From Trogon surrucura (taxonomy: Eukaryota; Chordata; Aves; Trogoniformes; Trogonidae), in NCBI GenBank assembly GCA_020746105.1, contig CM036639.1:2681501-2745500 (forward strand): 64,000 bases of DNA, read 5' to 3'. A program made the translations under genes and the position numbers. Below are positions 33,146 to 46,060 of the stretch, piece after piece. The first letter of the stretch is position 1; each line of letters begins with the position of its first letter. The notes beneath the pieces were generated by a model, which searched no databases, was not told the DNA's origin, and saw nothing but the letters and a program-made list of their open reading frames with translations.

Positions 33146-36100
33146 TAATGAATAATAATAATTCATGTAAACACCTGGCCAAATTCATCCCAGGAGCAGC
33201 TCCAGTGCAGCAATTGGCGTTGTATCAGAAGAAAAATGAGCTGGTGTGTCGACTCTCTGCACGCTCCCTCCTACACAGGAGGAAGAAGGTGAGTGTTTGC
33301 AGTGGATTTCCTCTCCTGTCCTCCTCCTTCTCGTCCTCGTTCGTGCGGATGAGGGAGGCTCATGCCGGGCTGGATAGGACGGTGATTCCAGCCAAGCCAC
33401 TCCTACGTCAGCTGCTGAGACGAGCATAATTATTATTTATTATTTGTGTTGTGGCAGCACCAGGAAGCCTCAGTCACAGCACCGGGGTCACGTTGCTCTC
33501 CGCGCCGTACAGATATCCCGAAGAGCAGCCGATCAAAGCAGAAGACAACAGGCAGCCAGGGGTAACGTGGCAGCGTACCCGCTGCCCTGGGCCACGCGCC
33601 AGCTCCGTCCCCTTTGGTGTGGCAGGGACACGCGCCTCCTCCAGACACCATGCCGGCTGCCGGGTGACCGACATCCAAGCCCTGAGCCCTCCCTTTGCAG
33701 TCCCTGCCTCCCGGGCACACCCGAGCTCGCCGGTGGCGGGCAGCAGCGGGCTCCGAGGGGCTGATTCGTGGGGGTTTTGGGGAACACAGAAACAGGAGCG
33801 GAGAGGTCATATGACCAAAACTGCCTGGCAGAAAATGCTGAAGTTACCAGAAGAACGAGGCGCGCAGGAAAAGCTCCGCTGTGAGGAAAACTGGTTGTAC
33901 CAGAGCTGGTGCGACTTCTTGAGCTGCCCAGGCACTGCCTGGCTCGCCACAGCCGGGAGAGCCGTCCCTCCACGCCAACGTGGCACCAGGAAGTTTTCCT
34001 GACAGAGGAGCCCGAGTGCCTGCAGTGCCCTGGATACAGGTGTGAGTCGGGCTCCCTCCTTCGCTTCCCCTTTCCCAGCCTTCTGCAGAGCCAGGGAGAT
34101 GTGCCGGCCAGCGGCCATCCGTGGCGGGCGGTGAGGTTTCTGACCCTCCAAGCACTGAGGTCTAGAGCAGCATCCGAATCACAAAAAGAGGGGTCAAAAT
34201 CCCATGAAAAGGATGACCCGGCTACACCCACCGGCTGCACATGGTGGCCCAGGAGGTCCCGTCTCATGGGCCTGGTGGGCAGCTGGTTTCCCCCCCTGCC
34301 CTGCACATTTGCTGTTCATCTCATGGGACACCCACCTCCACCTCTGTCTTAGCACTGAATCTAGTTTACAGGCCGTGTTAGCAGGAAAGATTCACAGTGG
34401 CATCACCGTGCATTAAAAGCTCCTTATTAACATCTTGGGGGACCCATCGGGGAGCCAGGAGCCTCTGCGCCAGGTGCAGGGTTGTGTAACTCCTGTAAAA
34501 CACGTTCCCTGACTCCTCCCTTCACCCACCCCACCACCCATCCTGCTTCTCGTCCGCGCTTGTCGCCGTGCTTGAGTCAGTCCCGTGATGGCTCCGGCTC
34601 CAAGCTTCGTTGCTTTGCCAGGGTCTGCATATAAGCAGGAAAAAAAGGTTTTATCAGGAATTTCACTGTACACTGTGGAAATGGCCCATGGGAGCCTCCA
34701 TGGAGGATTGGTCTGGGGCACCAGCATGGCTTGGTGAGCTGGAGGACCATGCTGATCTGGTCAGCTCCTGGAAGAACATCAGCGCTGCCTTGACTACTGT
34801 GGCTTTGAGTTTTCCCCTTTGATACAGCCTAACTTATAGCTACGTGCAACAATTTATAACATGAAAAGCTCCACGCAAGCAGCAGTAGCTGCCGTGAGGT
34901 GTCTCTGACCTCCTTCGAGACCCATGAAGCTCCAGCACTGAGCACTTGTGGTAGAAGATCTAACATGATGGAGAAGGTACCCAGCAGGAGCAGTTCCAGT
35001 CTGGTGACACCAGCCCACGAGCAGAAGCTCTGCAAATCCTTTCCCATTTGAGCAGAGCTGGGGCAGTTCACGGCTCTTGAGACCTAACCTGGTTCTCTGC
35101 TCGTTGTCCTGGTCGCGTTTCAGCCCAATCTTTCCTTGGTCCTTTTCAGTGCCTGGATGTGCAAGATCAGTGACTAACGGCGACCGGTGCTCGCACCTCT
35201 CCGGGTGAGAGCGGCTGCTGGCTGGCGTGCCTCCCATCCAGCAGCGATTCTTCCAGCCCCGCTCAGCGTGCCCAGGACTTTCTCTAGAAATGCCCGAGTC
35301 TCACGCTGACCGTTTTGGCTCAAGGGCTGAGCTGAGCCAACTCAGGACCTTGCAGGATCAGGCCCTGGGGCAGAATTGCGGGTCACGCAGCAGGTGCGTG
35401 GTGCAGCACATCCCGGGGCCAGGGGCTGCCAAGCTGGGGGCCCAGGCAGGGAGGGTGACGAGCCAGGACTTGGAGCCAAGGAACCTTCCCCGCTTGTGAG
35501 ACAGCTGGAGTGACGCAGCGCTAAGGCCTGAGCTTTGCAGACCTAATGGAAAATCCAGGGCAGTCGACGGGAGTCTTTCCATGAGCGTTGACATCTTTTG
35601 GGGCCAAGCCTTTGATTCTGGAGCTGGCCTCAAACTTTTTCCAGCTTTTTCAGGTGTTTGCAAATGGTATTTGGTTTCGGCCCCACTTCCAGCCTGATGG
35701 AAGCGACTTGGATAGCAACTCCCCGGAGACCGACACCTACATCTGCACCGTGCTGAGCTCAGACTTCCACCTGCTCCGGGAAACATGTGTGGCCCATCAC
35801 ACCCAACATCCCGACAGAAACTGCGTCCGCCACTTCCCCATCGCCCCGTCCGTTCCGCGGTGTCCCATTTTTTCAGTGAAAGAGGGAATCGCAGGCGTGT
35901 TGGGACACACACTTAACGCACAGACTCGTCTCTTTGGGTGATTGAGGATGCGCGTTTGCCCGAGCGGGTGCTGTTGAACAACAATGATTAAGGGCTCAGA
36001 GGAAAAGCTGAGTCACCCCAAGGGCATGCTGTTACTCCTTACCAGAGAGGGAGCTGTGCGGGGAATTTGCCTGGCGCCGGTTCACAACACGTGAACTTAC

Positions 36101-39100
36101 ATCCTCACGTGACGCGATGCGGCAAGCGTTGCGCTGCCGATCGCGCTTTCTTCCTTGATCCCTGGCCTAGACCGAAGGAAAAGGCGAAAGATCCCTGAGA
36201 ACCCCTCTCTGGTGTTAGGCTGGGCTCCATGCATCCTCAGAGAAGTCTAGGAGATCCTGCTCTGTAGCCCTGAGGCAATCAGAAAATCCCCATTTCTGTA
36301 TTTACCCATCTCAGGGCTTTGATTTCAGCTTCTCCCAACTATTTGTGTAAAAACAAAACTTTTGGAGACCCATAGGTCTCCGCACAGCACAGCTTCTTGG
36401 CCTGAGGTGGACACCAGAGCCTTGAGTGCTCCGTGTTGGCCAACCGTCAGCATCGCTCCTCGTGGTGGAGCTGAGGTTCCGTCCTGGAAATCTGAATTGC
36501 AAGTGCAGTTCCCATAACGTGCATGTTCCTGCTCCATCTCGGCACTGCTGAGCAGCGAACGAAGGTGGAAGAGAGGGGGCAGGGAGGCAAAATTTATGTA
36601 ATTACCTGCAGGAACCTTTCTGCCTCTGTGTTGAATGGAGAAACCAGAATACAGCCAAGGTTTCTGCAAGCTGGGCAAACATCCCGACCAGAGAAGGCTT
36701 TCTTGAAACTCCACTCTTCCAGGCGGTGCCTTTCTTGGCTGTTGCTTTGGCAGCACCCGGCCAGAATGTCTGGAGGCTGTTACAGGGCAGGACTGCTGCC
36801 TCCTCTGTTTTCTTATGAAATACACCCACAAAGCAACCTGCAGAGGCTCCAGTCTGCCAAATCAAAGGGATCGCAGTTGTCCCAGGGCTACACACTCAGC
36901 AGCATTCCAAGCAAAGCTGCATTTCTAAAACCTGGGCTGCAGAAATTAAAGGCACAGGCAGCCTTTCCCTCCCCTGTCCCCACTGCCTGCATCCCGTCCT
37001 CCCTTTGCTCCCCCCCGTTCCCCCAAATCGACGGGAACTGAACAAATCAACAACTTTTCCAGCCCGCACCAAAATCCTGGCCCCTGCAGCCACGGTTGAT
37101 ATCGATTCCCCGGCGCCAAGTCCCTTGTGATTATGTTCTCCCACACGATCAGATTAAGTCTGTCTTTGCTCCCGTTCTGGACTGATTAATGTAGAGATTT
37201 CATTCTTCTTCAAGTACCTCTCTCTCCTCAAAATGTTCCGGTATTCTTTGCACGGCCAAAGGGGCACGAGCGAGTTGTCCCCTCTTGTCAGCAAAGAGAT
37301 TCCCAGCGTGACCCTCCCCTGGGCGAGGGGGCAGGAGCTGGTGCGGGGATGCCGTGGCGTTGCTGTCTCTGCAGAGGTTCTCAGCTGAGCCCCACTCGGC
37401 AGCTCACATCCCTTTTCTGAAACAGGTGGAAACCTCCCCCGAGCCAAGGAGTTGGGAAAGAGGAAGGGAAACACCTTTTCGTGGGCTCTGGATTTCTGTA
37501 CCACGGGCTGGACTCATTGCCACTCGCTTTACTTCACCGAGCGAGGAGAGCACAGCTTCTGGGGACTCTTTGTAGCACTCATGGATGGAAGAGGACACCC
37601 TCAAAGGGTTGTTCATCCCACTTCATGTCCTCTCCGCTGGATGCTAGAGGAAGCCTGGGGACAACTTCTCTCTGGGTGTCTCCGGCGGGACAGATCTCAG
37701 CTTCCTTCCTCCAGTCTTCTTGGGGGCTGTAGGCTCTGCCACGGCCGCTTTCTGTCCCACCACTTCTGCCCCTTCTTGGCAAGGCTGGGCCAAGTCAGTC
37801 CACTCCATTTTGCGTGGCAGACAGGATTCTTCACTTTCTTGCACCTCTGCAACAATAGCACTTCTCAGCCTCTTTGCCCGAGGCCAAATGGCAGTTTCTG
37901 GCATGAGGACACACGAAATCTTTCCTCGTATATTATGTTTTCTTAATCCTCTTTATTGTTTGTGTTGTCTTTTTGGATTCACTAATGTAGTCTCTTAAAG
38001 TGCAGTGTCCACAAGCGGATACAATGAGATTGACGTGTTTCCCATTGTCGGAATTCAAACATTCTCTTGAAATCAGAGTTTGCTGAAGAAAAACACCAGT
38101 ACTGAGGGAAACACATCATCTGGACAAGCTTTTCCAGGTAAAAACCGTTGATGGACTCTCCAGTTTTCTGTTACTTTAATGTCTGAGCATTTTTTCTGCA
38201 AGATTGGTGGGTCGTAACCAAGTTACTCCAGGACATTTTGTTTTCTTTTTTTTATTATGGTTCTTTCTTCTTCTCTCCTATTCCAGGTGGAAGAATCTTA
38301 TCTGGGAGAAAAATGAGACAATATAGAGAAGCATCATAGAGAATATGCCAAACCTTGGCGTCTACGTAAAAGCTGTGGGTTTCAAAAGAGCAGGAAGATG
38401 AGGATGGAAGGAAAGGAAGAAAAACTGGCAAGGAAGAAGGTACCAGATAGGAAAGACCTTGTCCCGGAGAGCGAGCGTGGTGCAAGCCTGAACCCAGACA
38501 GGGCACAGCAGAGCTGTGGATGGGGACGTTCTGCAACCTGGCGTCCCTGGAGCCCTCGGGAAGGGTGATGCAGCAAAGCCAGGCTGCCCTCCCCTTCACG
38601 TTGCCAGGCCCTCCAGGCTGGAGCCAGGCTGAAATCTGTGCATCTTTCCACATGTGATGAGGCAGGAGGTATCAGTATGAGGGCACCTCTGCTGTGGGTC
38701 TCATCACATCCAAACAGGGAGAAACCACGTTTCTTCCTCAGCAGGTAGAAGTTAAAACACTTTGGCTGTTTTCTTAACCCGTTTCAGGGTTTTGGGACTG
38801 CCCTGCTACCTCTGCCCAGTACTTGACCCACACGGGCGACAGCTTGTTTTGCCCGGTGGCCATCTGTGCTGTTCCACCACTCTTGTTTCTAGTGGGACTT
38901 GCAGACTCTTGGACAGTTTGAAAGTTAACGAGAAAGTTAGAAAAAAATAAGAAAAAGTAGTCCAAGAGAGAAACCTTTCAGTGCCTTAGAGCGGCTACAA
39001 ATGGTGAATATCCCAGGAGAGCTGGACTGTAATTCCTGCTCGTTTAGCATCAAAGGATGCTCCGAAACTTTACCTTCCTGGTGACGTCTCTTCTTCCCAA

Positions 39101-40199
39101 TGAAAGATGACCCAGGTGACCTTTGATTGAATGTCTTGATAGTCCAGAAGGCAGGGAGCAAGATAATTAGAGCCATAACATCTGATCACAGGAGAGAGGT
39201 GAAGGCAAGGTAGGGGCAGAACAATGCAGCTTTTCAATAGCGGGTGTGACTGCCGGGATGGTCACAGAGGGGCTGGGGAGGGGGTAGGAGCACAGGGTTT
39301 AAAAGGGGGGTTAAGTAGCTTATTTTTGAATAAAAGGTGCAGGAAGCTGGTTGTTATCTTCCCAGTGCCATTCAGACTGCAGGTGTGACTTAATCTCCTG
39401 GCTGGGGCAGATGGGTGCTCTGGGTATCGGCCACCTTCCCCAGATCTGCAGGAGACACAGATGGGAATTTCAACCCGAATTTCTCAAGCTGTGGCCGTAG
39501 GCACTCAAAAACCTGAGCATCCTTCCTCTCTGCCCAAAATGGCAAGATCTTTTTAAGATCCACGACTTTGGGGTGTGTTCTCAGTGTGTGTAAGCCTCAT
39601 CCCCAAGCTTTGGAGATGCCAGAACGAGAAATTCTCTCCTTAGCGAGTGTCTCCAGCAGCTGGGGCTGTCAGAGACGGTGGGAGATGCACAATGCAGTTT
39701 CAGGATGTGGCAGCAATCCCTCCCGTGCGTCACCATCCCAGCATCAATTCCTCACAGCTGTCCTTGCACCCATGCGAGTTCTTCCTTAAGGCTCATTTCC
39801 CCCAACATTCCTTTTTCACATCTTCCCCTTCACCTCAGCTCCCCCAGCTCCGTTTGACGCGGAGCCCTCATCGGGAGGGTCTTATCCTGCCCGCAGTAAA
39901 GCACCGTGTGTTTCCAGTGCTGGATCAAGGCTGTTATTAGCCATCACCTGGAACCTCGCTGTCTCGTTCATTCACATCCAATCTCTTTAGATCCTTGTCT
40001 TTTTTCCCTCCTCAAGACAAGGAGCATTAAGTGAAAAATGATGAAAAGCCCCAGCGTACCAGCTGAAAGCTCCTGCTTCCTCTTTGCTGCTTCTTTTTTT
40101 CCCCCCCTTGTTTTTGCTGGAGCCCCAGGAAGCGTCCACACAAGTGCAAAATTATTTCCATGCAGGGCTCTGCTCGCGTTAAAACTCTACGGGCTGCTG
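33146..40199. other. 7 kb of unique sequence, no gene or clear repeat seen
   Basis: I find no recognisable coding exon, RNA gene or interspersed repeat. GC-richer parts (33.45-34.2, 35.2-35.9 and 36.9-37.9 kb) hold overlapping frames up to 257 codons (33,533-34,306, -) and 184 codons (35,358-35,912, -) with no domain features. Small AT-rich patches resembling regulatory DNA occur at about 34,390-34,440 and 37,130-37,220. The stretch 37,900-38,300 is AT-rich but shows no family signature. Confidence 0.5.
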
Positions 40200-40360
40200 G
40201 TGCACAAGTCCCTACACAGCTCTCGAACAAATTGGACCAATTTGGAGTGATTAGTGAAGAATTCACATATGGTGTCCAGCCAGCACGACCAATTGCCTCC
40301 TGCAGCCCATTAAGAGCCATTTACTGTGATGGGCCCATTTGTCTTTGTTGTTAGTTCTGG
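40200..40360. promoter_or_regulatory. CNE-like block with palindromic double CCAAT motif
   Basis: A perfect 15-bp palindrome, AAATTGGACCAATTT, lies at 40,229-40,243 and presents CCAAT on both strands (the NF-Y core). It is followed by ATTAGTGAAGAATTCACATA, CAGCCCATTAAGAGCC and GGGCCCATTTGTCTTTGTTG, the last SOX-like. The density of recognisable cores suggests a regulatory element. This remains inference. Confidence 0.35.
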
Positions 40361-40742
40361 CAGGGCCAGTGACAGCTCTTTGGCTGGCCACTGGGCCAAC
40401 CTCTCCCTGACATCATCTCAGGGGTAACAGGGCAAGGCTGAGACGCACATCGAGTCTGACACAGGCTGATGGATGTCCCAAGGAGCCGTGCCAGGCGGGG
40501 CTGGGGGGGCCTTTCCAAGGAACGTGAAGAGGAGTCGCCATTGGGGTTGAGTGTTGGGTACCGGTGGCAGCACACAGCCACAGGGTGGAGGTGAGACCTT
40601 GATGGCACCATGATGGTTACTGTGAGAAGGACATGGTTGGGGAGATGGGGATGGACTGCTCACCGTGTGCTGGACATGCCCTGATGCGTATGGAAGTTGG
40701 ACAGAGCTGAAGTTGAAGCCTGTGGTCCCCTGAGGGCCAAAG
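40361..40742. other. Unique sequence, no gene seen
   Basis: No recognisable feature besides a G-rich patch near 40,496-40,511. Confidence 0.5.
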
Positions 40743-40818
40743 GATCACAGAATCCCAGAATGTTGGGGGTTGGAAGGGAGCTCGAAAGATCATCTAGTCC
40801 AACCCCAACCAACCAGGA
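40743..40818 (-). mobile_element. Short CR1 LINE 3' end, antisense (sense on -)
   Basis: GGATCACAGAATCCCAGAAT, then GTTGGGGGTTGGAAGGGAGC, GAAAGATCATCTAGTCCAAC and CCCAACCAACCAGGAC form the terminal part of a CR1 in reverse orientation. Only the last ~75 bases are recognisable. The subfamily differs from the 4.4/13.0 kb pair. Confidence 0.92.
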
Positions 40819-43714
40819 CAGTCTGGTGGGTGTGCATCAAAGCGACCAACTTCATCATGGGCATGGTCCTCCTGTAGCTGCAGCAAAAATGTGGAAAGAA
40901 AGAAGCAGCAAAGAGCAGGACAGGACCTTCGAGAGGCATTTCATTGGTATCAGAGTCGGAGAGTGGGACCCGCTGGCTGTGGGCAGGTTTCTAGCGGTGA
41001 GATGCCTTCTGCTGCCGTAACGGTTCTGGTGCAGGCGGGTGAGCAGCCGTGCTGGCTGAGGGGTGTTTACACCGGGGTAACGATAACCAGGCTGGTGGTT
41101 ATATGTCCATGACTACAGAGCTAAAAAATTCATACCCTTTGACTGACACAGGTGTCACAGCTCAAAACTCTCAACAGGACTGAGAAACAAATCCGGCTCC
41201 AGGTTAAATTCGAGCACATTTTGCAGGTTGGGTTTGAAAGACCTGGAATACGTGACGCGAAGAAGGATGAGCCAGCCCGGAGGAGCTGCCCATGATTGGA
41301 GCTTCGCCCGTGTCTGGTATTTTCAAGACTTCAAGATTGTTTCCCCCTTGTGTTTTGGGTTAATCCAAAGTGATTTTTTTTGTGGGACTGAAAGACAAAA
41401 AAATAAATGAAATTGATGCCAACCAACTTTTCTTTCAAAACCCAAGATTTCGAGGAGTACCTCTTTTCTATACACAACCAAAATCAATGGCATGTGATTT
41501 GGGATGGGAACAAAACTGCCAGGCCTTAATATCATGAACAAAATACCTTCGTTCTTTAAATTGTTGTTCCGATGAAGGTAATCACCTAGAACTGCCATGA
41601 AACCTTGTGATTTATGAGAATTTACAATTATTTGTGAGCAAGACAAAGCTTTTTGCCTCCTACCAGTGCCCAGGTCTTCTTTGAAATGGCACTTATGAAG
41701 TTTGACCTGGTTTTAACCTTTTTATAAAGTAAAAAAAAAACAACAACCCGGACCAATACTGTCCCCCCCTCCCCAGCAGTCAACTTTCTCTGGCAAAGGC
41801 GAGTGGTATTTTAACACTTGGGTCCCTTGGACAATGCCAGCCTGTGAGTTGTTTTGTGTTGACAGCCGCTATTGTGTCCGTCCGGGGTAATTAAGAATTC
41901 GATCCAGAGCTTTTAAAACTTCTCGGACTGACAGATCCTCTCTGCAGCAAGACGCTGTCGGTGCTCTTTGGAGGGGCGCTAAAAGGTTTCTGTCCCGGGC
42001 CATAGGGCACCAGGACACCTGGGTGCGTTCGGAGCGGATTTGGAGAGGGCTATTTTCGCCATCTCCTCGGCAATTGGGGCGATTTGAGGAATTGGGGTCA
42101 ATTATAACCAGCCTTCACCTGTCTTGCTCCCACAGAGAACTGGAGCCAGATGGCAACCTGCGGGACTGGCCTCTCCCACTCCCCTTCCCGCTGGAGAGAG
42201 GAACCTGGAGCTCGCAGCGCTGCAAACCGCCGCTCGATGTTAAGTACAACGATGGAGGTGGAACAAGGGAGAAAGGAGACATCCATTCTGGTCCAAGTCT
42301 CTCTGCTCAATAGCTCACGCAGCGAAAATCTCGGTGGATGCGAAGAGCCTGACCCCGAGCATCCCAAAAATCCCCTCTTGACTTTTTCCACCCGAATTAT
42401 GAGGCTGGTAAGTAAGTTTCGGTGATTCAGGCTGGAATTTCATGACCACTTCGAGATGAAATCTGCTGTAAATCTGGACGTGTCCAGCCTGCAGCTACTC
42501 AAAAAGTGGATTTAGGGGGTTGTGTGTGGGCACCAGGCTCTGAAATGCTGGTTATGCTTTCAGTGATCTCCCCAGCAGAATTCATCGACACCTGTGTCTT
42601 TCTCCCATGATGTGATGCCACCCTTTTTCCTTACTAATGTTCTCCTCAATCTTACTGCTTCATATAACCTTGGAGACACTGAACTGAACCTGTTATCCTC
42701 CCCAAGACCTCCTGTCCTCTCCTCAGAATGTCTTGATGACGTTGCGTCAGGGAATCCTTTAGTTTTAGGAGACACACACAAAAAAAAAAACCACAAAAAA
42801 GCAATGGTGAGTTATGGCAGGACCAACAAATCTTACAGAGAAGGTGCTGAATTTCCAAAGTGAAACTTTAAGTACTGCTGCTGCGGCTGGAGTGTGTGGA
42901 GGGGAGGTATTGGCCTCCTTTTGGTTCAAAGACATGAAACCTCCGGGGGAGGCAAAACTCCTCCAGCTGGTGAAAAAGCAGAGCTGGTCTAGATGTTTGC
43001 GCTCTCTACGTGTACATCACCCAAATAATTCCTTCTCACTGCCAGCATCTCACCCTTTCGTTTCTCCTGTTCTTTCTTACGAGGTGCTCGGGTGCAACTC
43101 GTCAGGTATCAGCACACCAGCGGGGTCAGGTTTTTGCCAGGAATTGCAGAAGAGCCAAAATTTCATCCGTGTGTCTGATTTCCTCCTGCCCTCTTGTGTT
43201 GTCATCGCACCCTTTCCCAATGTATTTAACCCGAGCGACGCTGTTTGGCACCTCGTGTCCTCTTTCTCCCCGCTGCCAAAAGTGACATAAGACGTCGTGG
43301 CCTTACCCTTTAGCACAGACTCATCAGCTCTCGGGTTTGCAAGCCTCTGGTGTGATTCAGCAGCAGATCAGACGCTCGCTGTGCCCTTCCAGGGTGATGT
43401 GCGCAGCAAACAAGCAAAGTGAGCGAAACTGGGCAAGTGCTCCCAGCTGAGGATCCGACCCACGATTCGATCGCAGGTGTGCGGTCCGGCCTTGCCCGGG
43501 ACATTCAGTTGTGCAAGAAGGAAGAAAAGAAGAGTGGAAGAGGTGAAATGAGCCCCTTCTGCCCCGGGTAGCGTCCCAGTTGCGGTGACATTGCCTGGAG
43601 CCAGCAAGGCTGTGGCTGGGATTAGTTTTTTGGTCGATGAGTGTGGGATGTTTTTCAACAGTTCGAAAAATGTGTCGGTTCTGAGGAAATTGTATTTGCA
43701 GCCTCTCCACGTAA
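40819..43714. other. Unique sequence, no gene seen
   Basis: No exon recognised. An AT-richer stretch spans 41,300-41,760. A small CNE-like patch (GGGGTAATTAAGAATTCGAT near 41,884) is visible. A-rich tracts lie at 41,729-41,740 and 42,779-42,790. Frames up to 158 codons (42,814-43,290) have no domain. Confidence 0.5.
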
Positions 43715-44290
43715 AGCAGCTTCTCCGTGCCCTCGATCGCGTTGGTTGCCCTTCTCTGGACTGTCTGTAGCTTCACATCTTGAGACACGGTGGCCAGAAT
43801 CGCACCTGGTTCTCCAGACACATCAAAGTTTTATACAGCGTGCGCTGGGTTATCCTCAGCACCACCTGCCTGGTGCTACCCAATTCTCTTGGCTTTTTTT
43901 TGGCTGCCACCGTACGTTAAGGTAATGAGTTCAGAGAATTGCCCGTGATGACTCCGAGATGACTCTCTCTTCCCTCTATCTACCAGTTCTGACTTCAGCG
44001 CTGTGTAGGCACGGTTTGCGTTACTTTCTCCCAGGGGTATTAACATTACGTACACTTAGATCATTTGCCTGGGTTTTGCTCACTTATTTAGTTTCTTGAG
44101 TCCCTCTCTGTTGGTGCAATGTTTGAAAAAGGGCCCAGTGTCATCCTCAAACTCTCTCAGAATGAAGCATTTTGTTGGGCAAGAATCGATTTGCCTTTTT
44201 ATTCCATTCTGTTAGAAATTCTGAAGGTTTCTTACCTTCATTGCCCTCAGGAGGACTACTTATTCATTTTTAGTCTCACTGTTTCCCATT
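43715..44290 (-). mobile_element. Ancient CR1/L3-like LINE fragment, sense on -
   Basis: A long ordered match, from memory, to the internal-to-3' part of an old CR1-clade LINE read in reverse. Landmarks are GGTTGCCCTTCTCTGGACTG (43,743), CTTGAGACACGGTGGCCAGA, then GGCTTTTTTTTGGCTGCCAC (43,891), GAGTTCAGAGAATTGCCCGT (43,927), ATGACTCCGAGATGACTCTC, the 'CATTTGCCTGGGTTTTGCTCAC' analogue near 44,064, GTGTCATCCTCAAACTCTCT (44,140) and GGACTACTTATTCATTTTTA near 44,254. High divergence marks it as far older than the other CR1 ends here. Edges are approximate. Confidence 0.75.
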
Positions 44291-45699
44291 AAATCGAAAG
44301 AAAAATGGCTTTACTGTACTCTTCTTGTAACATCAGGTCTTGACATGATTCAACAGAACCAGATTTGGGGGCCGAAATTTTGTTTGGGAGTGTTTCCATT
44401 TTTCTTGTCATGTCCACGTTGATCTGAAATGGGGAGCAGGGGCATAAAAGGGAAGAGCCTGTGCTCGTTGGGTTGCCTCCCAGCAAATGATTTCATTTAC
44501 GAACACAAAGCCAGCCTTGCTTTCCTTGACACTCTCCAGACCTCACCAGGAATCGCAGGTGTAGTTAAAAAGTAATTGGATAAAACTACTCCATAGTCCC
44601 CGGGAGTCCCTTTGGCAAAGCATTTCCTGCGAACATGAATGAACCGAGGTCTGGAGAGTGCAGGGAAGCCAGGAGGAATAAGCATTTCTGTGTTAGCTGG
44701 CAAGAGCAGGAACCAGCAATTTTTGGCTCGCGTCCTCTCCATCTGTCAGGGGTGCAGCGCTGAGGGAAAATTAAGATAGCAGCTTGGTCCTTTGTCGGAG
44801 GCAGCGTCGCGGTGTTCAGGCGGGGTGATGAAAGCTGTTTGTGCAAGACCGAGTCAATCCGAAAGTTTCCTCGTCTCTGATGGGGCTGGAGCAGAGGACT
44901 CAGCTTGGGCTGAAGGCTGCCCCGGCCAAGCCCTGCTCCTCTCAGGGAGTCCTGTAGCACGTCTGGAGTAGCAAATGGACGTGGGGAGGTCGTGTATCGC
45001 TGATCGAGGGAGAGGGTCGTCTCTGAGGCCACTTTTCTTCAGCCTGGTCCTTTGGGGTAGTCCAAGAGCCATTTCTTTCTGGCATCCCAGTAATCCAGGT
45101 TTCACCATCTTCATCTCTTAGAGACCCTCGGGAAGCCACACGGGGTTACAGCCTTTAGCCCTTTGGAGGGCTCTGTCTTCCTTAATTCCTTGGTGGGTGT
45201 AGGCAGAAGGAACAAGCCTGACGGGATCAGAAGAGCAAAGCTCCCAAAAGCTCCCACGCCAGACACATCCTCACGTGGCCGACGGGGTCGTTGAGCTCCT
45301 GCAAGGCCAAGGTTCAGCATCACCCTGGCCAGACCCAGGTTGGTTGAAGCAGGACTGGAGCAGAGAGGTTTCCTTGCCAGTGGCGAGCTCAGGTTCTGAA
45401 AAGCTGCCAACTTTCCTTGGGAGCACGGGGGGGTTGTATGGTGTATATCAGGACTGTGCCTTATAAATGGCAGGAACTGCTTATATACACATAAACATGG
45501 CGAATTGTCCTTTTGAGTGTCGTGAGTTTGTTGTGTGAAAGACGATGGGAATTTGGTCCGAGAGAATAGAGAGGGCTGGGAAGCTGCTGTCGTCTCTGAA
45601 ACCTCGTTGTTCCTCCTGCGACCACTAAGCTTGAAGAAACCCACGTGCAGAAATATTGGCCTCGTCTGCAAAGCTGCTGGTGGGGCCCAAAGTGCACTG
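44291..45699. other. Unique sequence, no gene seen
   Basis: No recognisable exon. The 200-codon antisense frame at 45,111-45,713 and the 148-codon frame at 44,586-45,032 have no recognisable domain and no supporting context. Confidence 0.5.
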
Positions 45700-46060
45700 A
45701 TGGGCCTTAACAACCCCCAGCCTCACCTGGGGTCTCCACCCTCTGCCTATAGGTTGAAGAGCCCTATTTAAGCTCAACCCCTGGGTTTGCACTTTTCCTC
45801 TGAGCTATGTTGTGTCTCTGGCTTTGTCTGCTGGATGGCTCTGGGATGTTCGTAGAAGGCAGCTGGTCTCCTAGACAGATCTCTCAGACCTGCCTGGTGG
45901 ATTTGTCTCTATCTCCTGCTGCTCTGGGTGGAGCTGGGACCTGACTGATGGCTTTGCCTTTTTCAGGACTGCACACGGACTCTGCTGTGGTCACCCTCAG
46001 CCCTTGGCTCTTGGACGAGCCCTGATCCTGTTCCTCCCCAGCAGTTCCTTTTGAGATGAA
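45700..46060 (+). mobile_element. Possible old LTR-like fossil (weak)
   Basis: A TATA-like GCCCTATTTAAGCTCAACCC (45,760-45,779) is followed by a pyrimidine/GCTCTG-rich stretch. That promoter-plus-leader layout recalls solo LTRs of old retroelements in reptiles and birds. No terminal repeats, target-site duplications or internal region can be identified, so family and age cannot be fixed. A simple host promoter is an equally fair reading. Confidence 0.2.

Noticed and set aside
33161-33180. miR-30-like TGTAAACACCTGG
   Set aside because: Only the first seven bases fit and no hairpin partner is present.
37880-38110. Another ancient CR1 fragment
   Set aside because: Some words (TTCACTAATGTAGTC, GTGCAGTGTCC) recall CR1, but the order of landmarks does not hold.
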